NCBI RefSeq assembly: GCF_947242115.1
Contig: NC_074714.1
Coordinates: forward strand, 34,172,323 to 34,236,322
DNA from: Biomphalaria glabrata
Taxonomy: Eukaryota > Mollusca > Gastropoda > Planorbidae
Length of the DNA: 64,000 nt
Direction: 5' to 3'
Both the position numbers and the translations under genes were made by a program. The notes beneath the pieces are model-generated. The model searched no databases and was not told where the DNA came from. It saw only the letters and a program-made list of their open reading frames with translations. Position 1 is the stretch's first letter; each line of letters opens with the position of its first letter. This document shows positions 44,144 through 57,268 of the stretch, piece by piece.

Positions 44144-47100
44144 ATAGATAGATCAGATAGACTGGGTCTAGTAATTAGAGAGTCAGATAGACTGGATCTA
44201 AATAATTAGAGAGTCAGATAGACTGGATCTAGTAATTAGATAGATCAGATAGACTGGATCTAGTAATTAGATAGATCAGATAGACTGGGTCTAGTAATTA
44301 GAGAGTCAGATAGACTGGATCTAAATAATTAGAGAGTCAGATAGACTGGATCTAGTAATTAGATAGATCAGATAGACTGGATCTAGTAATTAGATAGATC
44401 AGATAGACTGGGTCTAGTAATTAGAGAGTCAGATAGACTGGATCTAAATAATTAGAGAGTCAGATAGACTGGATCTAGTAATTAGATAGATCAGATAGAC
44501 TGGATCTAGTAATTAGATAGATCAGATAGACTGGGTCTAGTAATTAGATAGATCAGATAGACTGGATCTAGTAATTAGAGAGTCAGATAGACTGGATCTA
44601 GTAATTAGAGAGTCAGATAGACTGGATCTAGTAATTAGAGAGTCAGATAGACTGGATCTAGTAATTAGATAGATCAGATAGACTGGATCTAGTAATTAGA
44701 TAGATCAGATAGACTGGGTCTAGTAATTAGATAGATCAGATAGACTGGATCTAGTAATTAGAGAGTCAGATAGACTGGATCTAAATAATTAGAGAGTCAG
44801 ATAGACTGGATCTAGTAATTAGATAGATCAGATAGACTGGATCTAGTAATTAGATAGATCAGATAGACTGGGTCTAGTAATTAGATAGATCAGATAGACT
44901 GGATCTAGTAATTAGAGAGTCAGATAGACTGGATCTAGTAATTAGAGAGTCAGATAGACTGGATCTAGTAATTAGAGAGTCAGATAGACTGGATCTAGTA
45001 ATTAGATAGATCAGATAGACTGGATCTAGTAATTAGATAGATCAGATAGACTGGGTCTAGTAATTAGATAGATCAGATAGACTGGATCTAGTAATTAGAG
45101 AGTCAGATAGACTGGATCTAAATAATTAGAGAGTCAGATAGACTGGATCTAGTAATTAGATAGATCAGATAGACTGGATCTAGTAATTAGATAGATCAGA
45201 TAGACTGGGTCTAGTAATTAGATAGATCAGATAGACTGGATCTAGTAATTAGAGAGTCAGATAGACTGGATCTAGTAATTAGAGAGTCAGATAGACTGGA
45301 TCTAGTAATTAGAGAGTCAGATAGACTGGATCTAGTAATTAGAGAGTCAGATAGACTGGATCTAGTAATTAGATAGATCAGATAGACTGGATCTAGTAAT
45401 TAGATAGATCAGATAGACTGGATCTAGTAATTAGATAGATCAGATAGACTGGATCTAGTAATTAGAGAGTCAGATAGACTGGATCTAGTAATTAGAGAGT
45501 CAGATAGACTGGATCTAGTAATTAGAGAGTCAGATAGACTGGATCTAGTAATTAGAGAGTCAGATAGACTGGATCTAGTTAATTAGAGAGTCAGATCAGA
45601 TAGACTGGATCTAGTAATTAGAGAGTCAGATAGACTGGATCTAGTTAATTAGAGAGTCAGATCAGATAGACTGGATCTAGTAATTAGAGAGTCAGATAGA
45701 CTGGATCTAGTAATTAGAGAGTCAGATAGACTGGATCTAGTAATTAGAGAGTCAGATAGACTGGATCTAGTAATTAGAGAGTCAGATAGACTGGATCTAG
45801 TAATTAGATAGATCAGATAGACTGGGTCTAGTAATTAGAGAGTCAGATAGACTGGATCTAGTAATTAGAGAGTCAGATAGACTGGATCTAGTAATTAGAG
45901 AGTCAGATAGACTGGATCTAGTAATTAGATAGATCAGATAGACTGGATCTAGTAATTAGAGAGTCAGATAGACTGGATCTAGTAATTAGAGAGTCAGATA
46001 GACTGGATCTAAATAATTAGAGAGTCAGATAGACTGGATCTAGTAATTAGAGAGTCAGATAGACTGGATCTAGTAATTAGAGAGTCAGATAGACTGGGTC
46101 TAGTTAATTAGAGAGTCAGATAGACTGGATCTAGTAATTAGAGAGTCAGATAGACTGGATCTAAATAATTAGAGAGTCAGATAGACTGGATCTAGTAATT
46201 AGAGAGTCAGATAGACTGGATCTAGTAATTAGAGAGTCAGATAGACTGGATCTAGTAATTAGAGAGTCAGATAGACTGGGTCTAAATAATTAGAGAGTCA
46301 GATAGACTGGATCTAGTAATTAGAGAGTCAGATAGACTGGATCTAGTAATTAGAGAGTCAGATAGACTGGATCTAAATAATTAGAGAGTCAGATAGACTG
46401 GATCTAGTAATTAGAGAGTCAGATAGACTGGATCTAGTAATTAGAGAGTCAGATAGACTGGATCTAAATAATTAGAGAGTCAGATAGACTGAATCTAGTA
46501 ATTAGAGAGTCAGATAGACTGGATCTAGTAATTAGAGAGTCAGATAGACTGGATCTAAATAATTAGAGAGTCAGATAGACTGGATCTAGTAATTAGAGAG
46601 TCAGATAGACTGGATCTAGTAATTAGAGAGTCAGATCAGATAGACTGGATCTAGTAATTAGAGAGTCAGATAGACTGGATCTAAATAATTAGAGAGTCAG
46701 ATAGACTGGATCTAGTAATTAGAGAGTCAGATAGACTGGATCTAGTAATTAGAGAGTCAGATCAGATAGACTGGATCTAGTAATTAGAGAGTCAGATCAG
46801 ATAGACTGGATCTAGTAATTAGAGAGTCAGATCAGATAGACTGGATCTAGTAATTAGAGAGTCAGATCAGATAGACTGGATCTAGTAATTAGAGAGTCAG
46901 ATCAGATAGACTGGATCTAGTAATTAGAGAGTCAGATCAGATAGACTGGATCTAGTAATTAGAGAGTCAGATCAGATAGACTGGATCTAGTAATTAGAGA
47001 GTCAGATCAGATAGACTGGATCTAGTAATTAGAGAGTCAGATAGACTGGATCTAAATAATTAGAGAGTCAGATAGACTGGGTCTAGTTAATTAGAGAGTC

Positions 47101-47905
47101 AGATAGACTGGATCTAGTTAATTAGAGAGTCAGATCAGATTGACTGGATCTAGTTAATTAGAGAGTCAGATCAGATTGACTGGATCTAGTTAATTAGAGT
47201 CAGATAGACTGGATCTAGTAATTAGAGAGTCAGATAGACTGGATCTAGTAATTAGAGAGTCAGATAGACTGGATCTAAATAATTAGAGAGTCAGATAGAC
47301 TGGATCTAGTTAATTAGAGAGTCAGATAGACTGGATCTAGTAATTAGAGAGTCAGATAGACTGGATCTAGTTAATTAGAGAGTCAGATCAGATAAACTGG
47401 ATCTAGTAATTAGAGAGTCAGATAGACTGGATCTAGTAATTAGAGTCAGATAGACTGGATCTAGTAATTAGAGTCAGATAGACTGGATCTAGTTAATTAG
47501 AGAGTCAGATCAGATAGACTGGATCTAGTTAATTAGAGAGTCAGATAGACTGGATCTAGTTAATTAGAGAGTCAGATCAGATAGACTGGATCTAGTAATT
47601 AGAGAGTCAGATAGACTGGATCTAGTTAATTAGAGAGTCAGATCAGATTGACTGGATCTAGTTAATTAGAGTCAGATAGACTGGATCTAGTTAATTAGAG
47701 AGTCAGATCAGATAGACTGGATCTAGTTAATTAGAGAGTCAGATAGACTGGATCTAGTTAATTAGAGAGTCAGATAGACTGGATCTAGTTAATTAGAGAG
47801 TCAGATCAGATAGACTGGATCTAGTTAATTAGAGAGTCAGATCAGATAGACTGGATCTAGTTAATTAGAGAGTCAGATCAGATAGACTGGATCTAGTTAG
47901 TTAAA
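44144..47905 (+). repeat. 30-36-bp satellite array, about 120 units
   Basis: The basic unit is agatagactggatctagtaa followed by ttagagagtc. Variants end tagatagatc (31 bp), contain ctaaataatt (31 bp), contain ctagttaatt, or add an extra agatc (36 bp). The left third is ordered: the marker actgggtct occurs at about 44161, 44284, 44407 and 44530 (every 123 bp) and then at 44713, 44867, 45050 and 45204 (alternating 183 and 154 bp, a 337-bp super-unit). The right third is dominated by the longer 36-bp form. Confidence 0.9.
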
Positions 47906-47971
47906 GAGTCTTGTATAAGGACTTCAAACTGACATGCATTCTAGACGTCTAAATTGTGTTGAAGCGAGACA

Positions 47972-48184
47972 TCAGCCGACAGATTGAGATCCTGTTTGTT
48001 CATTGATGAAATCAATATTGTGTAATGTTCCGACTCCAGCCGTACACTTGACAATAACAACACAATTAGTGTGTACATAGTCCTCAATATGTCTCTTTAA
48101 AACTAACACATCACCAGAAACTGCATTCTTCTGTTCTAGATCTAGCAGACAAGCCCAAAAGCGTCGGGCTGTTATCTTCTGCAT
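47972..48184 (-). CDS. Unrecognised 70-residue ORF
   Basis: Frame MQKITARRFWACLLDLEQKN and on, with balanced composition, lying between the satellite and a 42-bp repeat. There are no known motifs and no second exon that I can point to. Confidence 0.2.
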   Translation of the reverse strand: MQKITARRFWACLLDLEQKNAVSGDVLVLKRHIEDYVHTNCVVIVKCTAGVGTLHNIDFINEQTGSQSVG

Positions 48185-48486
48185 ATATGTATGTTATAAA
48201 TGTATCACCGCTGACCATTATTGTGACACATTGTGTCAGTTCTAGAAGTATAGAGTGGACACACGTGTTTGACAAAAAAATCTTCTAGTGACAAGCTTCG
48301 TAGATATGACTTGTGATTGTATGAGTCCCAGCTTAGCAGATACAAATGTATACAGATATTTGTAATGTTTGTGATGCAACGCAAACTTACGTCTCAACAT
48401 AAGGCAGAAACATGATTCTGGCCCAGGTGTTGGACTGAATAACCTTCAAAGTAGCTTCAGTTGAAATAAGTTTCATTGTTTTGTTA
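48185..48486. other. Spacer, nothing recognised
   Basis: No gene or repeat seen. Confidence 0.4.
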
Positions 48487-48700
48487 CATAAGTGCACTCT
48501 AGTCTCTGCCAGACTGTGTTACACAAGTGTACAGTGCACTCTAGTCTCTACCAGACTGTGTTATATAAGTGAACAGTGCACTCTAGTCTCTGCCAGACTA
48601 TGTTACATAAGTGTACAGTGCATTCCAGTCTCTGCCAGACTATATTACATAAGTGTACAGTGCATTCTAGTCTCTACCAGACTATATTACACAAGTGTTA
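48487..48700 (+). repeat. 42-bp minisatellite, about 5 units
   Basis: The unit contains cataagtgtacagtgcactc and tagtctctgccagactgtgt. Because it is 14 codons long it stays open as SVQCTLVSARLCYI; the frame 48481-48915 is thus mostly repeat. Confidence 0.85.
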
Positions 48701-49195
48701 TAATAGTTAGGTACAATAAGATGTCAGTATATTTTCTTGTTCAAGTTTTGTTCTTCTTTCCCCAAGTATTATGGGTTCATGCTCTGATAGGGATGTGTAA
48801 GAACGCAAGTGTTCGCTGTGTTCAGATCATGGGGGCACGGTACATCACAAAACGCAGAGAGAACGAAGACTTTGTTCAACTTGACTGTTTGTTTGTTTCC
48901 CCTGATGCCATATGAAAATATCACAAATGATTGATCGGCAGCTCAGTAAGGTTTAAGCCTGCTTGTTGTCTGTAACTGTGTGAATGATTCTTTGGAAACC
49001 TGTTCCCTGCTCATTTTGTTCTCTGGGCTTTCTGTCAAAACATAATCTAACACAAAAAACAAACAAATACACACACCGAAACACACAGAAGCCTAAAACA
49101 CTTGGACACACATCCACACAAGTCTAAAAACAAAAACACGCTTGCCAGAGAGCCATACAGTAAAGATTTTGATTTTATTGAAGTGTTATTTTTTT

Positions 49196-49212
49196 TTTTT
49201 GGGGGGGGGGGT
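49196..49212 (+). repeat. T-run next to G-run
   Basis: About eleven T followed by about twelve G, which is prone to slippage and possibly quadruplex-forming. Confidence 0.6.
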
Positions 49213-49234
49213 TGTTCCAAGTTTTTATCTCTAA

Positions 49235-49437
49235 AAATATTTACTGGTTCTACTATTTACTGGTTCTACTATTTACTGGTTCTACTATTTACTGGTTCTA
49301 CTATTTGCTGGTTCTACTATTTACTGGTTCTACTATTTGCTGGTTCTACTATTTACTGGTTCTACTATTTACTGGTTCCTACTATTTACTGGTTCTACTA
49401 TTTACTGGTTCTACTATTTACTGGTTCTACTATTTAC
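49235..49437 (+). repeat. 16-bp minisatellite, about 12-13 units
   Basis: The unit is tactatttactggttc, with two ttgctgg variants and one extra base. Open frames through it (YWFYYLLVLLFTGSTI) are artefacts of the repeat. Confidence 0.9.
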
Positions 49438-49439
49438 TC

Positions 49440-51584
49440 TCCTAGTGCTACGATCTTTCAAGAGAACACAATTACAGTGAGGCTTTCAATCTTGCTACAT
49501 AAAATAGTAATAGTTAGCAAACATGTACTCTACGTAGGTAAGTGACAATCCTTTAAGTATCGGAATCATTTCTGTAGAGATGTTAAAGACTTTTCTACCT
49601 CTCCCCAGTAACACATGAATAGAGCTAGATCTGGTCAACTGTCTCTCTTCCACTCTTTTACTTCCTAGACATTCTGGCCTTCATTTGTGATACAATGATT
49701 ACTTTAAAAAAGTAAACTATATAATTACTTGAAAGTGTTCAAAATGTGATATTTTATTGATAGTTTACTGAACTTACACATTATAAAGTTAGCTTTGCGT
49801 CAGACAAGAGTTGAACTAGTCAATACATAAACACGTGTAAGCGACATTCAAGATGTTTTCTTTTGATCGGATTCCATCTTAAATCTACTCAGTTCACCGG
49901 TCTGTATGATCCAAATCTTTTGCACATTATTACTTCCATTTCTCATTCCCAATTCTTTAGTGTCGATGACAACAAATGTATCTGTACACACAAATTATCA
50001 GTAAGTCGTAATTAATTATTATTTTGTTCTTTAATGTAGAGAATGATGATGTCCGCTAAAAGTTTAAAATAACACACTAGGCTATGAAGGTACCGATTGC
50101 GTTCTTAAACTAGCCCTCTGGCCTAATGAGTAGAATCGTTCCTATAAGAATCTGACGGTGTCGAAATCACAAGTTCGATTCCCGGTTTCAGCTAATTTTT
50201 TAAAAAATGAATTTAGTAAAAATATTTTATTTTTTTATAATGGATGTATTGTCTTTTAAAAAAAATGAATTTAAAAATGTTTTTCTTGTTCATGTGAATG
50301 TCGTACTTAAGTTTATCTTTGGCTCTGTGGAGGTCTTGCCTTGAAGTTGGCATAAAACTAATATAGTCTTTCTAAAGACATGATAGGCTGATTACATTTT
50401 TACTGTTTAAATTCTATTTTCATTATCTCTTCTTCCTTCCAAAAAAAAAAACTTGATCTAAATTAACACGTGACTTTAGTACCGTGCGAGGTACTCGTTG
50501 ACAACGCTGACGGATGCTTTAAACCCAACTAACTGTAAAAAACTCAATTAACTGCTTCCCGTCACAGCGCTCTAACTCAAAGAGTGAAATGGTCAATTTA
50601 TTTCGTGGAGGTAGAATCATTGTAACTCTCTGGCCTTTAATAACCAAAGTCTTATTAGTGCATTAGTCAAACTTATACAACTAGCAGTTTGTCTTCCCTT
50701 ACCTGCTTTTAAAATTAATATACTATCAGCTGTTTTTTTTCCCTTTATTATCTAGCCAGGCATTGATACACTGAATGAAATTTAGATGAGATAACATTGG
50801 GCCGCCAGTGTCAAGAAAAATAATTTAAACCTTCTTCTTTTCTTTGATACACTTTATGTTTGCATTGCATAGATATACATGTAATAAATACCGCTGGGGC
50901 TGCAAAATGCATTCTTCCAAATCCAAAGTCAAAATTACACGTGTCTGTAAATAGTAAACTGTTAGTTTTTTGTGCATTAGAAAAATTAGTAATAAACAAT
51001 ATATATATATATAATGACATTTTCAACGAAAAATATTGCATTCTCAAATATTATATATTATATAATTTAAAAACAAACAAATAAACGGTTTGACTTCATA
51101 AGAAAAAAAGTTGGTTGCAACAGAATTTGGTATCTTGAAATCGGATTTTCAATATTTTTTTTCTAGTTTTTGAAATCTAAAGACAAAACGCACCACACAA
51201 AATGATAGCGCCCTTTTCCTTTTCCAGCCCAGGGAAATGAAGGAAATTGCATGATATTTTTTTTGTACCTAATAAAAGAATGAAGTTAAAAATATTATGG
51301 GTAACAGAATAAATAACACACCGGGCAGGCCAGTGCATCGTTTTCAAAGTTACCATCAACGCTAAGAAGTAAGTGCAAGTTAATCGGTGTAAAATAATTG
51401 TTTTGTAAACATGACAAGAGATTAAAAAGCAAAATCCATTAATTTTTGAGAATCCTCGCCCACTAGATGCACTCAAGTGTTGTCTGTGCATGTGATTCAA
51501 ACATAATTATTGAAAGACCTCCCCCCCCCCCCTCCAGTCTGAAGAAGTTTCGCACGCGGCGGCTCTTCAAAGGAACTTGGTGAA
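49440..51584. other. AT-rich stretch with one tRNA-like segment
   Basis: No supported gene. It holds a tRNA-like segment at 50110-50190 and a weak partial copy of the 1510-1700 repeat near 51080-51180 (taaacggtttgact, gttgcaaca, ctagtttttgaaatct). Confidence 0.4.
50110..50190 (+). repeat. tRNA-like SINE head or degenerate tRNA
   Basis: ggcctaatgagtagaatcgt resembles an A box and cacaagttcgattcccggtt a B box, about 55 bases apart. The ends do not pair as an acceptor stem, so a working tRNA is unlikely. An A/T-rich run follows. It resembles neither SINE A nor SINE B in its body. Confidence 0.35.
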
Positions 51585-52564
51585 AGTTCATTACTTGTTG
51601 GATCACTTCAATAGTTCATTACTTGTTGGATCACTTCAATAGTTCATTACTTGTTGGATCACTTCAATAGTTCATTACTTGTTGGATCACTTCAATAGTT
51701 CATTACTTGTTGGATCACTTCAATAGTTCATTACTTGTTGGATCACTTCAATAGTTCATTACTTGTTGGATCACTTCAATAGTTCATTACTTGTTGGATC
51801 ACTTCAATAGTTCATTACTTGTTGGATCACTTCAATAGTTCATTACTTGTTGGATCACTTCAATAGTTCATTACTTGTTGGATCACTTCAATAGTTCATT
51901 ACTTGTTGGATCACTTCAATAGTTCATTACTTGTTGGATCACTTCAATAGTTCATTACTTGTTGGATCACTTCAATAGTTCATTACTTGTTGGATCACTT
52001 CAATAGTTCATTACTTGTTGGATCACTTCAATAGTTCATTACTTGTTGGATCACTTCAATAGTTCATTACTTGTTGGATCACTTCAATAGTTCATTACTT
52101 GTTGGATCACTTCAATAGTTCATTACTTGTTGGATCACTTCAATAGTTCATTACTTGTTGGATCACTTCAATAGTTCATTACTTGTTGGATCACTTCAAT
52201 AGTTCATTACTTGTTGGATCACTTCAATAGTTCATTACTTGTTGGATCACTTCAATAGTTCATTACTTGTTGGATCACTTCAATAGTTCATTACTTGTTG
52301 GATCACTTCAATAGTTCATTACTTGTTGGATCACTTCAATAGTTCATTACTTGTTGGATCACTTCAATAGTTCATTACTTGTTGGATCACTTCAATAGTT
52401 CATTACTTGTTGGATCACTTCAATAGTTCATTACTTGTTGGATCACTTCAATAGTTCATTACTTGTTGGATCACTTCAATAGTTCATTACTTGTTGGATC
52501 ACTTCAATAGTTCATTACTTGTTGGATCACTTCAATAGTTCATTACTTGTTGGATCACTTCAAT
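51585..52564 (+). repeat. 28-bp satellite, 35 near-identical units
   Basis: The unit is agttcattacttgttggatc followed by acttcaat. The array spans 980 bp, exactly 35 units, and I saw no internal variant. Only the sequence after the last unit departs (agttcgttactgtc). Such uniformity points to very recent growth, active homogenisation, or assembly effects. Confidence 0.95.
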
Positions 52565-52600
52565 AGTTCGTTACTGTCTCGAGTGGCGGAAGTAGTACAG

Positions 52601-53760
52601 GACATACGACATTCATATCCAGCCATGTACCCTCAACATAGACATACGACATTCATATCCAGAAATGTACCCTCAACATAGACATACGACATTCATATCC
52701 AACCATGTACCCTCAACATAGACATACGACATTCATATCCAACCATGTACCCTCAACATAGACATACGACATTCATATCCAACCATGTACCCTCAACATA
52801 GACATACGACATTCATATCCAGCCATGTACCCTCAACATAGACATACGACATTCATATCCAGCCATGTACCCTCAACATAGACATACGACATTCATATCC
52901 AACCATGTACCCTCAACATAGACATACGACATTCATATCCAGCCATGTACCCTCAACATAGACATACGACATTCATATCCAGCCATGTACCCTCAACATA
53001 GACATACGACATTCATATCCAGCCATGTACCCTCAACATAGACATACGAGATTCATATCCAGCCATGTACCCTCAACATAGACATACGACATTTATATCC
53101 AGCCATGTACCCTCAACATAGACATACGACTTTCATATCCAGCCATGTACCCTCAACATAGACATACGACATTCATATCCAACCATGTACCCTCAACATA
53201 GACATACGAGATTCATATCCAGCCATGTACCCTCAACATAGACATACGAGATTCATATCCAGCCATGTACCCTCAACATAGACATACGAGATTCATATCC
53301 AGCCATGTACCCTCAACATAGACATACGACATTCATATCCAGCCATGTACCCTCAACATAGACATACGAGATTCATATCCAGCCATGTACCCTCAACATA
53401 GACATACGACATTCATATCCAACCATGTACCCTCAACATAGACATACGAGATTCATATCCAGCCATGTACCCTCAACATAGACATACGACATTCATATCC
53501 AGCCATGTACCCTCAACATAGACATACGAGATTCATATCCAGCCATGTACCCTCAACATAGACATACGAGATTCATATCCAGCCATGTACCCTCAACATA
53601 GACATACGACATTCATATCCAGCCATGTACCCTCAACATAGACATACGAGATTCATATCCAGCCATGTACCCTCAACATAGACATACGAGATTCATATCC
53701 AGCCATGTACCCTCAACATAGACATACGAGATTCATATCCAGCCATGTACCCTCAACATA
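52601..53760 (+). repeat. 40-bp satellite, 29 units
   Basis: The unit is gacatacgacattcatatcc followed by agccatgtaccctcaacata. It spans 1160 bp, exactly 29 units of constant length. Variation sits mainly at two sites: cgac/cgag and agcc/aacc. The gag variant is absent from the first 11 units and frequent in the later ones. The array starts 36 bp after the end of the 28-bp array. Confidence 0.95.
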
Positions 53761-55837
53761 GACGTCGTAGAGCGAACGAAACACCTTGATATATTTTGGA
53801 GATGATTGTTGGACTAGAATCTCTCCATCCTTTTATTCGAACGACCCCTAGAAGACCATGACTGTTTCAACCCATCTACATATCGAGTCATATACTCTCA
53901 ACAAGAGCGAATCCTTGATATATTTTGAAGATGATTGACTAGAATCTCTATATTATTCCAAAGACCTTGACTCTTTCAGCACGCCTTTTCATTCAGAGCT
54001 CTCCAGAATGTTTCTTCATGTTCGTACTTGAAATAGTTTTATACCCCGCCCCACTTTATTTGGTTTGGTTTGTTCACCTTCTTTACTTTTCTCGCTACGC
54101 TATAATCGTCTACCTATTCTTTGACTTTGGTCCCCACAGCCTAATTAGCTCATTTAATTTCAATCACAATAGTTGAGTTTTTCATTTAATTATACTAAGA
54201 TACCGCTTAACAGATGTGACCTAGGTCGATTCTTTTCTGCATTTACAAAATAGCAACAAAAAAAAAAAAAGACTACAGCTAATAAAATGGAAAACAAAAC
54301 AACAAGAACCTTGCCGAAAACCTTTTCATGATTTCCTTTCAGTAAGGTCTCTCCCTCTTCAGTTGACACTTTCAGTAGCACGTTCGATTCAAGAACTAAT
54401 TCCTAAGTGACTGGCGCCTTTTCTTTCATATTAATAAATATAATAACACGATTTTGAAATGGACCAAAACATGAACACTATGGCTTGAGGTGAACTTTGT
54501 GGTCTGGATAGTAGGACCACTGCTCGTGTTGCGCTCAGGAAAAATCTGGGATGTATGGATTAGTGCCTGAGTTAATAAGCAGACAAATTAGCCCACAGCT
54601 CCTTAACCTGGGGACATTAAATGATTAATATGAACAAAATCATTCTTCATGAAGTTTGTGGGGCTGAACCTCTCACAGGATATGAGGACCCGTTCTTGAA
54701 CAACGTAGTACACTAAATCCCCATTGAACTATGGGGTGCGCTAGATCTTTGCCCTATTATGATTCAAGAGATTGATGTTGACATAAAACTTCACAGATAT
54801 CATCGGGACTCGAATATACTTCATAAGATATTCTTGCTAATCCTTTGAGAGCGGTACTGCTTTAAAGCATCCAGATCTTGGTGGACATCAAGCTTATGGA
54901 GACTAGATAGACTTTTGTTTCCTTAATTAAAACGAATTTCCATCATGGCATCGTCAGAAAACTACCAAGAGCTCATGATTTTATATGAATAACAGTGGGT
55001 ACATGAACTCTTTTGTTTGAGAAACACTTCTAGTCTCATTCGCCCACCCACACCACCGCCTAACATTAGAATTATATTTACAACTATAATGTGACTGTAC
55101 TATCCTACTTTAGTGTGACTACATATTGACTATCTCGACCCATTATTTTCTTCCACGTTTTGCGAGTCCATTTTGAAAACAAACAAACAAACAAAAAAAC
55201 AACATTGGGTATTGTGACAAAACTAGTCTACAAAAGCCTGTACATAATGTTATTCAATAATCGCTATTCAGAAGTGTGCGTGTTCTCTGTATCTCTCCCC
55301 CCCCCCTTTTTTTTTTCCCCGGGCCGCATTTATTACCCAGCAACATTTAAAGAAGTAATAAACGTTGAATATGTATGAGGACTAGAGAATCCGCCATAAA
55401 TCATTGTCTTTCCCGCCCCACCAACTCTCTCGTTTCTTCTTACATCTGCAAGAGTGTCATGTAAGTCTCTCCACGGCCGTGTCACCTCCCCTGAGGACTT
55501 GTTTAGCATTCTTCAACTAGTTCACATTCTTCACATTTTAGAGTCCCATTTCTGTGTGCATACGTCTGCGTTCACAATACATTAGGATTACGTCAGTACA
55601 CTTTCCCGCCTAAATGTCTGTTGTACCACACTCTCTGATTGGTTGGAGTTATATAGACAAAAAAAAACAACAACAAAAAACAAAAAAATGTTTACAAAAA
55701 ATTAGAGGAAGAGTAAAAAAAGAGGGGGGGGGGGATTGGGGGTGGGGAATATGACTTGATTTCATAAAGCTAAAGAATACATTGGATGGAATTGATAAAC
55801 ACATGTCTTATAGAATTGATTTGTCCAAGTATCAGAC
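53761..55837. other. Unique-looking stretch, no gene recognised
   Basis: A partial local repeat of ccttgatatattttgga/aag atgattg...actagaatctct occurs at about 53783-53825 and 53912-53950. No gene, RNA or element is supported. Confidence 0.4.
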
Positions 55838-55839
55838 TG

Positions 55840-56120
55840 AGTTTGATGTTAAGTCTCGGTATCTGAGTGAGTTGAAGTTTGGTTTGAGTATCTGAGTTTG
55901 ATGGTTGGTTTGAGTATCTGAGTGAGTTTGATGTTAAGTCTCGGTATCTGAGTGAGTTGAAGTTTGGTTTGAGTATCTGAGTGAGTTTGATGGTTGGTTT
56001 GAGTATCTGAGTGAGTTTGATGGTAAGTGTCGGTATCTGGATGAGTAGAGTAAGACGGTTGGTTTGAGTATCTGTCATTATGAGTGAGTTTACTTGATCT
56101 GAGTGTGTCTGAGTATCTGA
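55840..56120 (+). repeat. Irregular minisatellite (gagtatctgagtgagtttga)
   Basis: Units of about 28-32 bp mix gagtatctgagtgagtttga, tggttggttt and tgttaagtctcggtatctga. Two related unit types alternate in the middle (about 55840-56030). Confidence 0.75.
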
Positions 56121-56784
56121 GTGAATGTGGATGTGTTTATAGTAACTCTATCTGCACACTTTTCCTCCGTTTTCTTGTTTATCTATTCATAAAATAATTG
56201 TTTACATATTTTTTTTATTCACAAAACTATTTTTTTTTACATAATTATTGCAGATAATTAGTACAGTTTCTTACAGGCTACTAAATCTCTATCTAGGTAA
56301 AAGTTCTTCCATCAAATGTTGTAATGGGGAGTTACTGATCGTTTGTTTGAGTACTACTTTAAAAGAGGAGAATAAACGTTTCAGGTGAAATCAGGAGTTG
56401 AACATTTGATCCTCAATCTATGCAATAAATCAAGTCTAGACCTCAAGATTTACTTTCAGCCAAATAAATTCTTCCATATTTATTCCAGGATCTCGGTTTG
56501 ATTTTCTAAATTGAGGCTGAGATCACAGCCCAGACAAAGACGTTAATTGAGCAGATGGAAGGAATAACTTAAAAAAAAAACAACACTTTCACATTTGGCT
56601 TCTGTGCAAAACATTCACTGTTCAATAATGAAAGCTTAGGTCTGCTACACATTCTTTGCTTTTTAATCGTGATGTTGAAATATGAAAATGTAATAGCTCC
56701 AATGTTGGTGGTGGGGGGGGGGGGAATGGAATAAGTCATATCACTTTTATTAAGTATAATTCTATGTTTAAGTGTATCATAATG

Positions 56785-56905
56785 GCTCCATTAGCGAATC
56801 CTAGTGGCTCATTTAGTGAATTCTAGTGGTTCAATTACTGTAGTAAATCTTAGTGGTTCCATTAGTGAATCCGATTGGTTCATTTTGTGAATCTTTGTGG
56901 TTTCA
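56785..56905 (+). repeat. Degenerate short tandem repeat
   Basis: About five imperfect units built on ttagtgaatcctagtggctc. The minus frame 56809-57054 partly reads through it and is not convincing as a gene. Confidence 0.55.
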
Positions 56906-57164
56906 TTTCTAGAGTACAAACCATGACACACAATGCTCTTGTCGTTAGAGAACCTTCTAGCAGAACACCTTTGATAATGTCGACCCTGGGAAGGTACTGA
57001 GGCTTTGTCCGGGAGGTGCGGTTGTCTGTGAAGGTTTGATTTGTGATAGGGCAAAGAAATTGTGAACTTATAATATTTACAACAGATTTTTATTAAATTA
57101 ATAAATTTTTACTATTTTTACTATCTTAACTGTGAATAGACCTTGTTTTTAATGACTTAACTGT

Positions 57165-57268
57165 ATAAAATTGAGCTCTTTTGATATGAAGGGAGAGTAA
57201 CCCTTGAGGGATTACGGGCACGACATGGCCTTAATTGTGCCGATTGGCCAAAAACACAAAATACAAAA
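57165..57268 (+). repeat. Possible LINE 3' end
   Basis: ggattacgggcacgacatgg followed by ccttaattgtgccgattggc resembles, from memory, the conserved 3' end of a LINE seen in many invertebrates. It is a single short copy in this window. Confidence 0.3.

Noticed and set aside
49102-49545. 147-residue frame rich in FTGSTIYWFYYLLV
   Set aside because: Produced by the 16-bp tandem repeat.
51585-53760. CRISPR-like appearance of the 28-bp and 40-bp arrays
   Set aside because: There are no unique spacers; the units are directly adjacent and the context is an animal genome.
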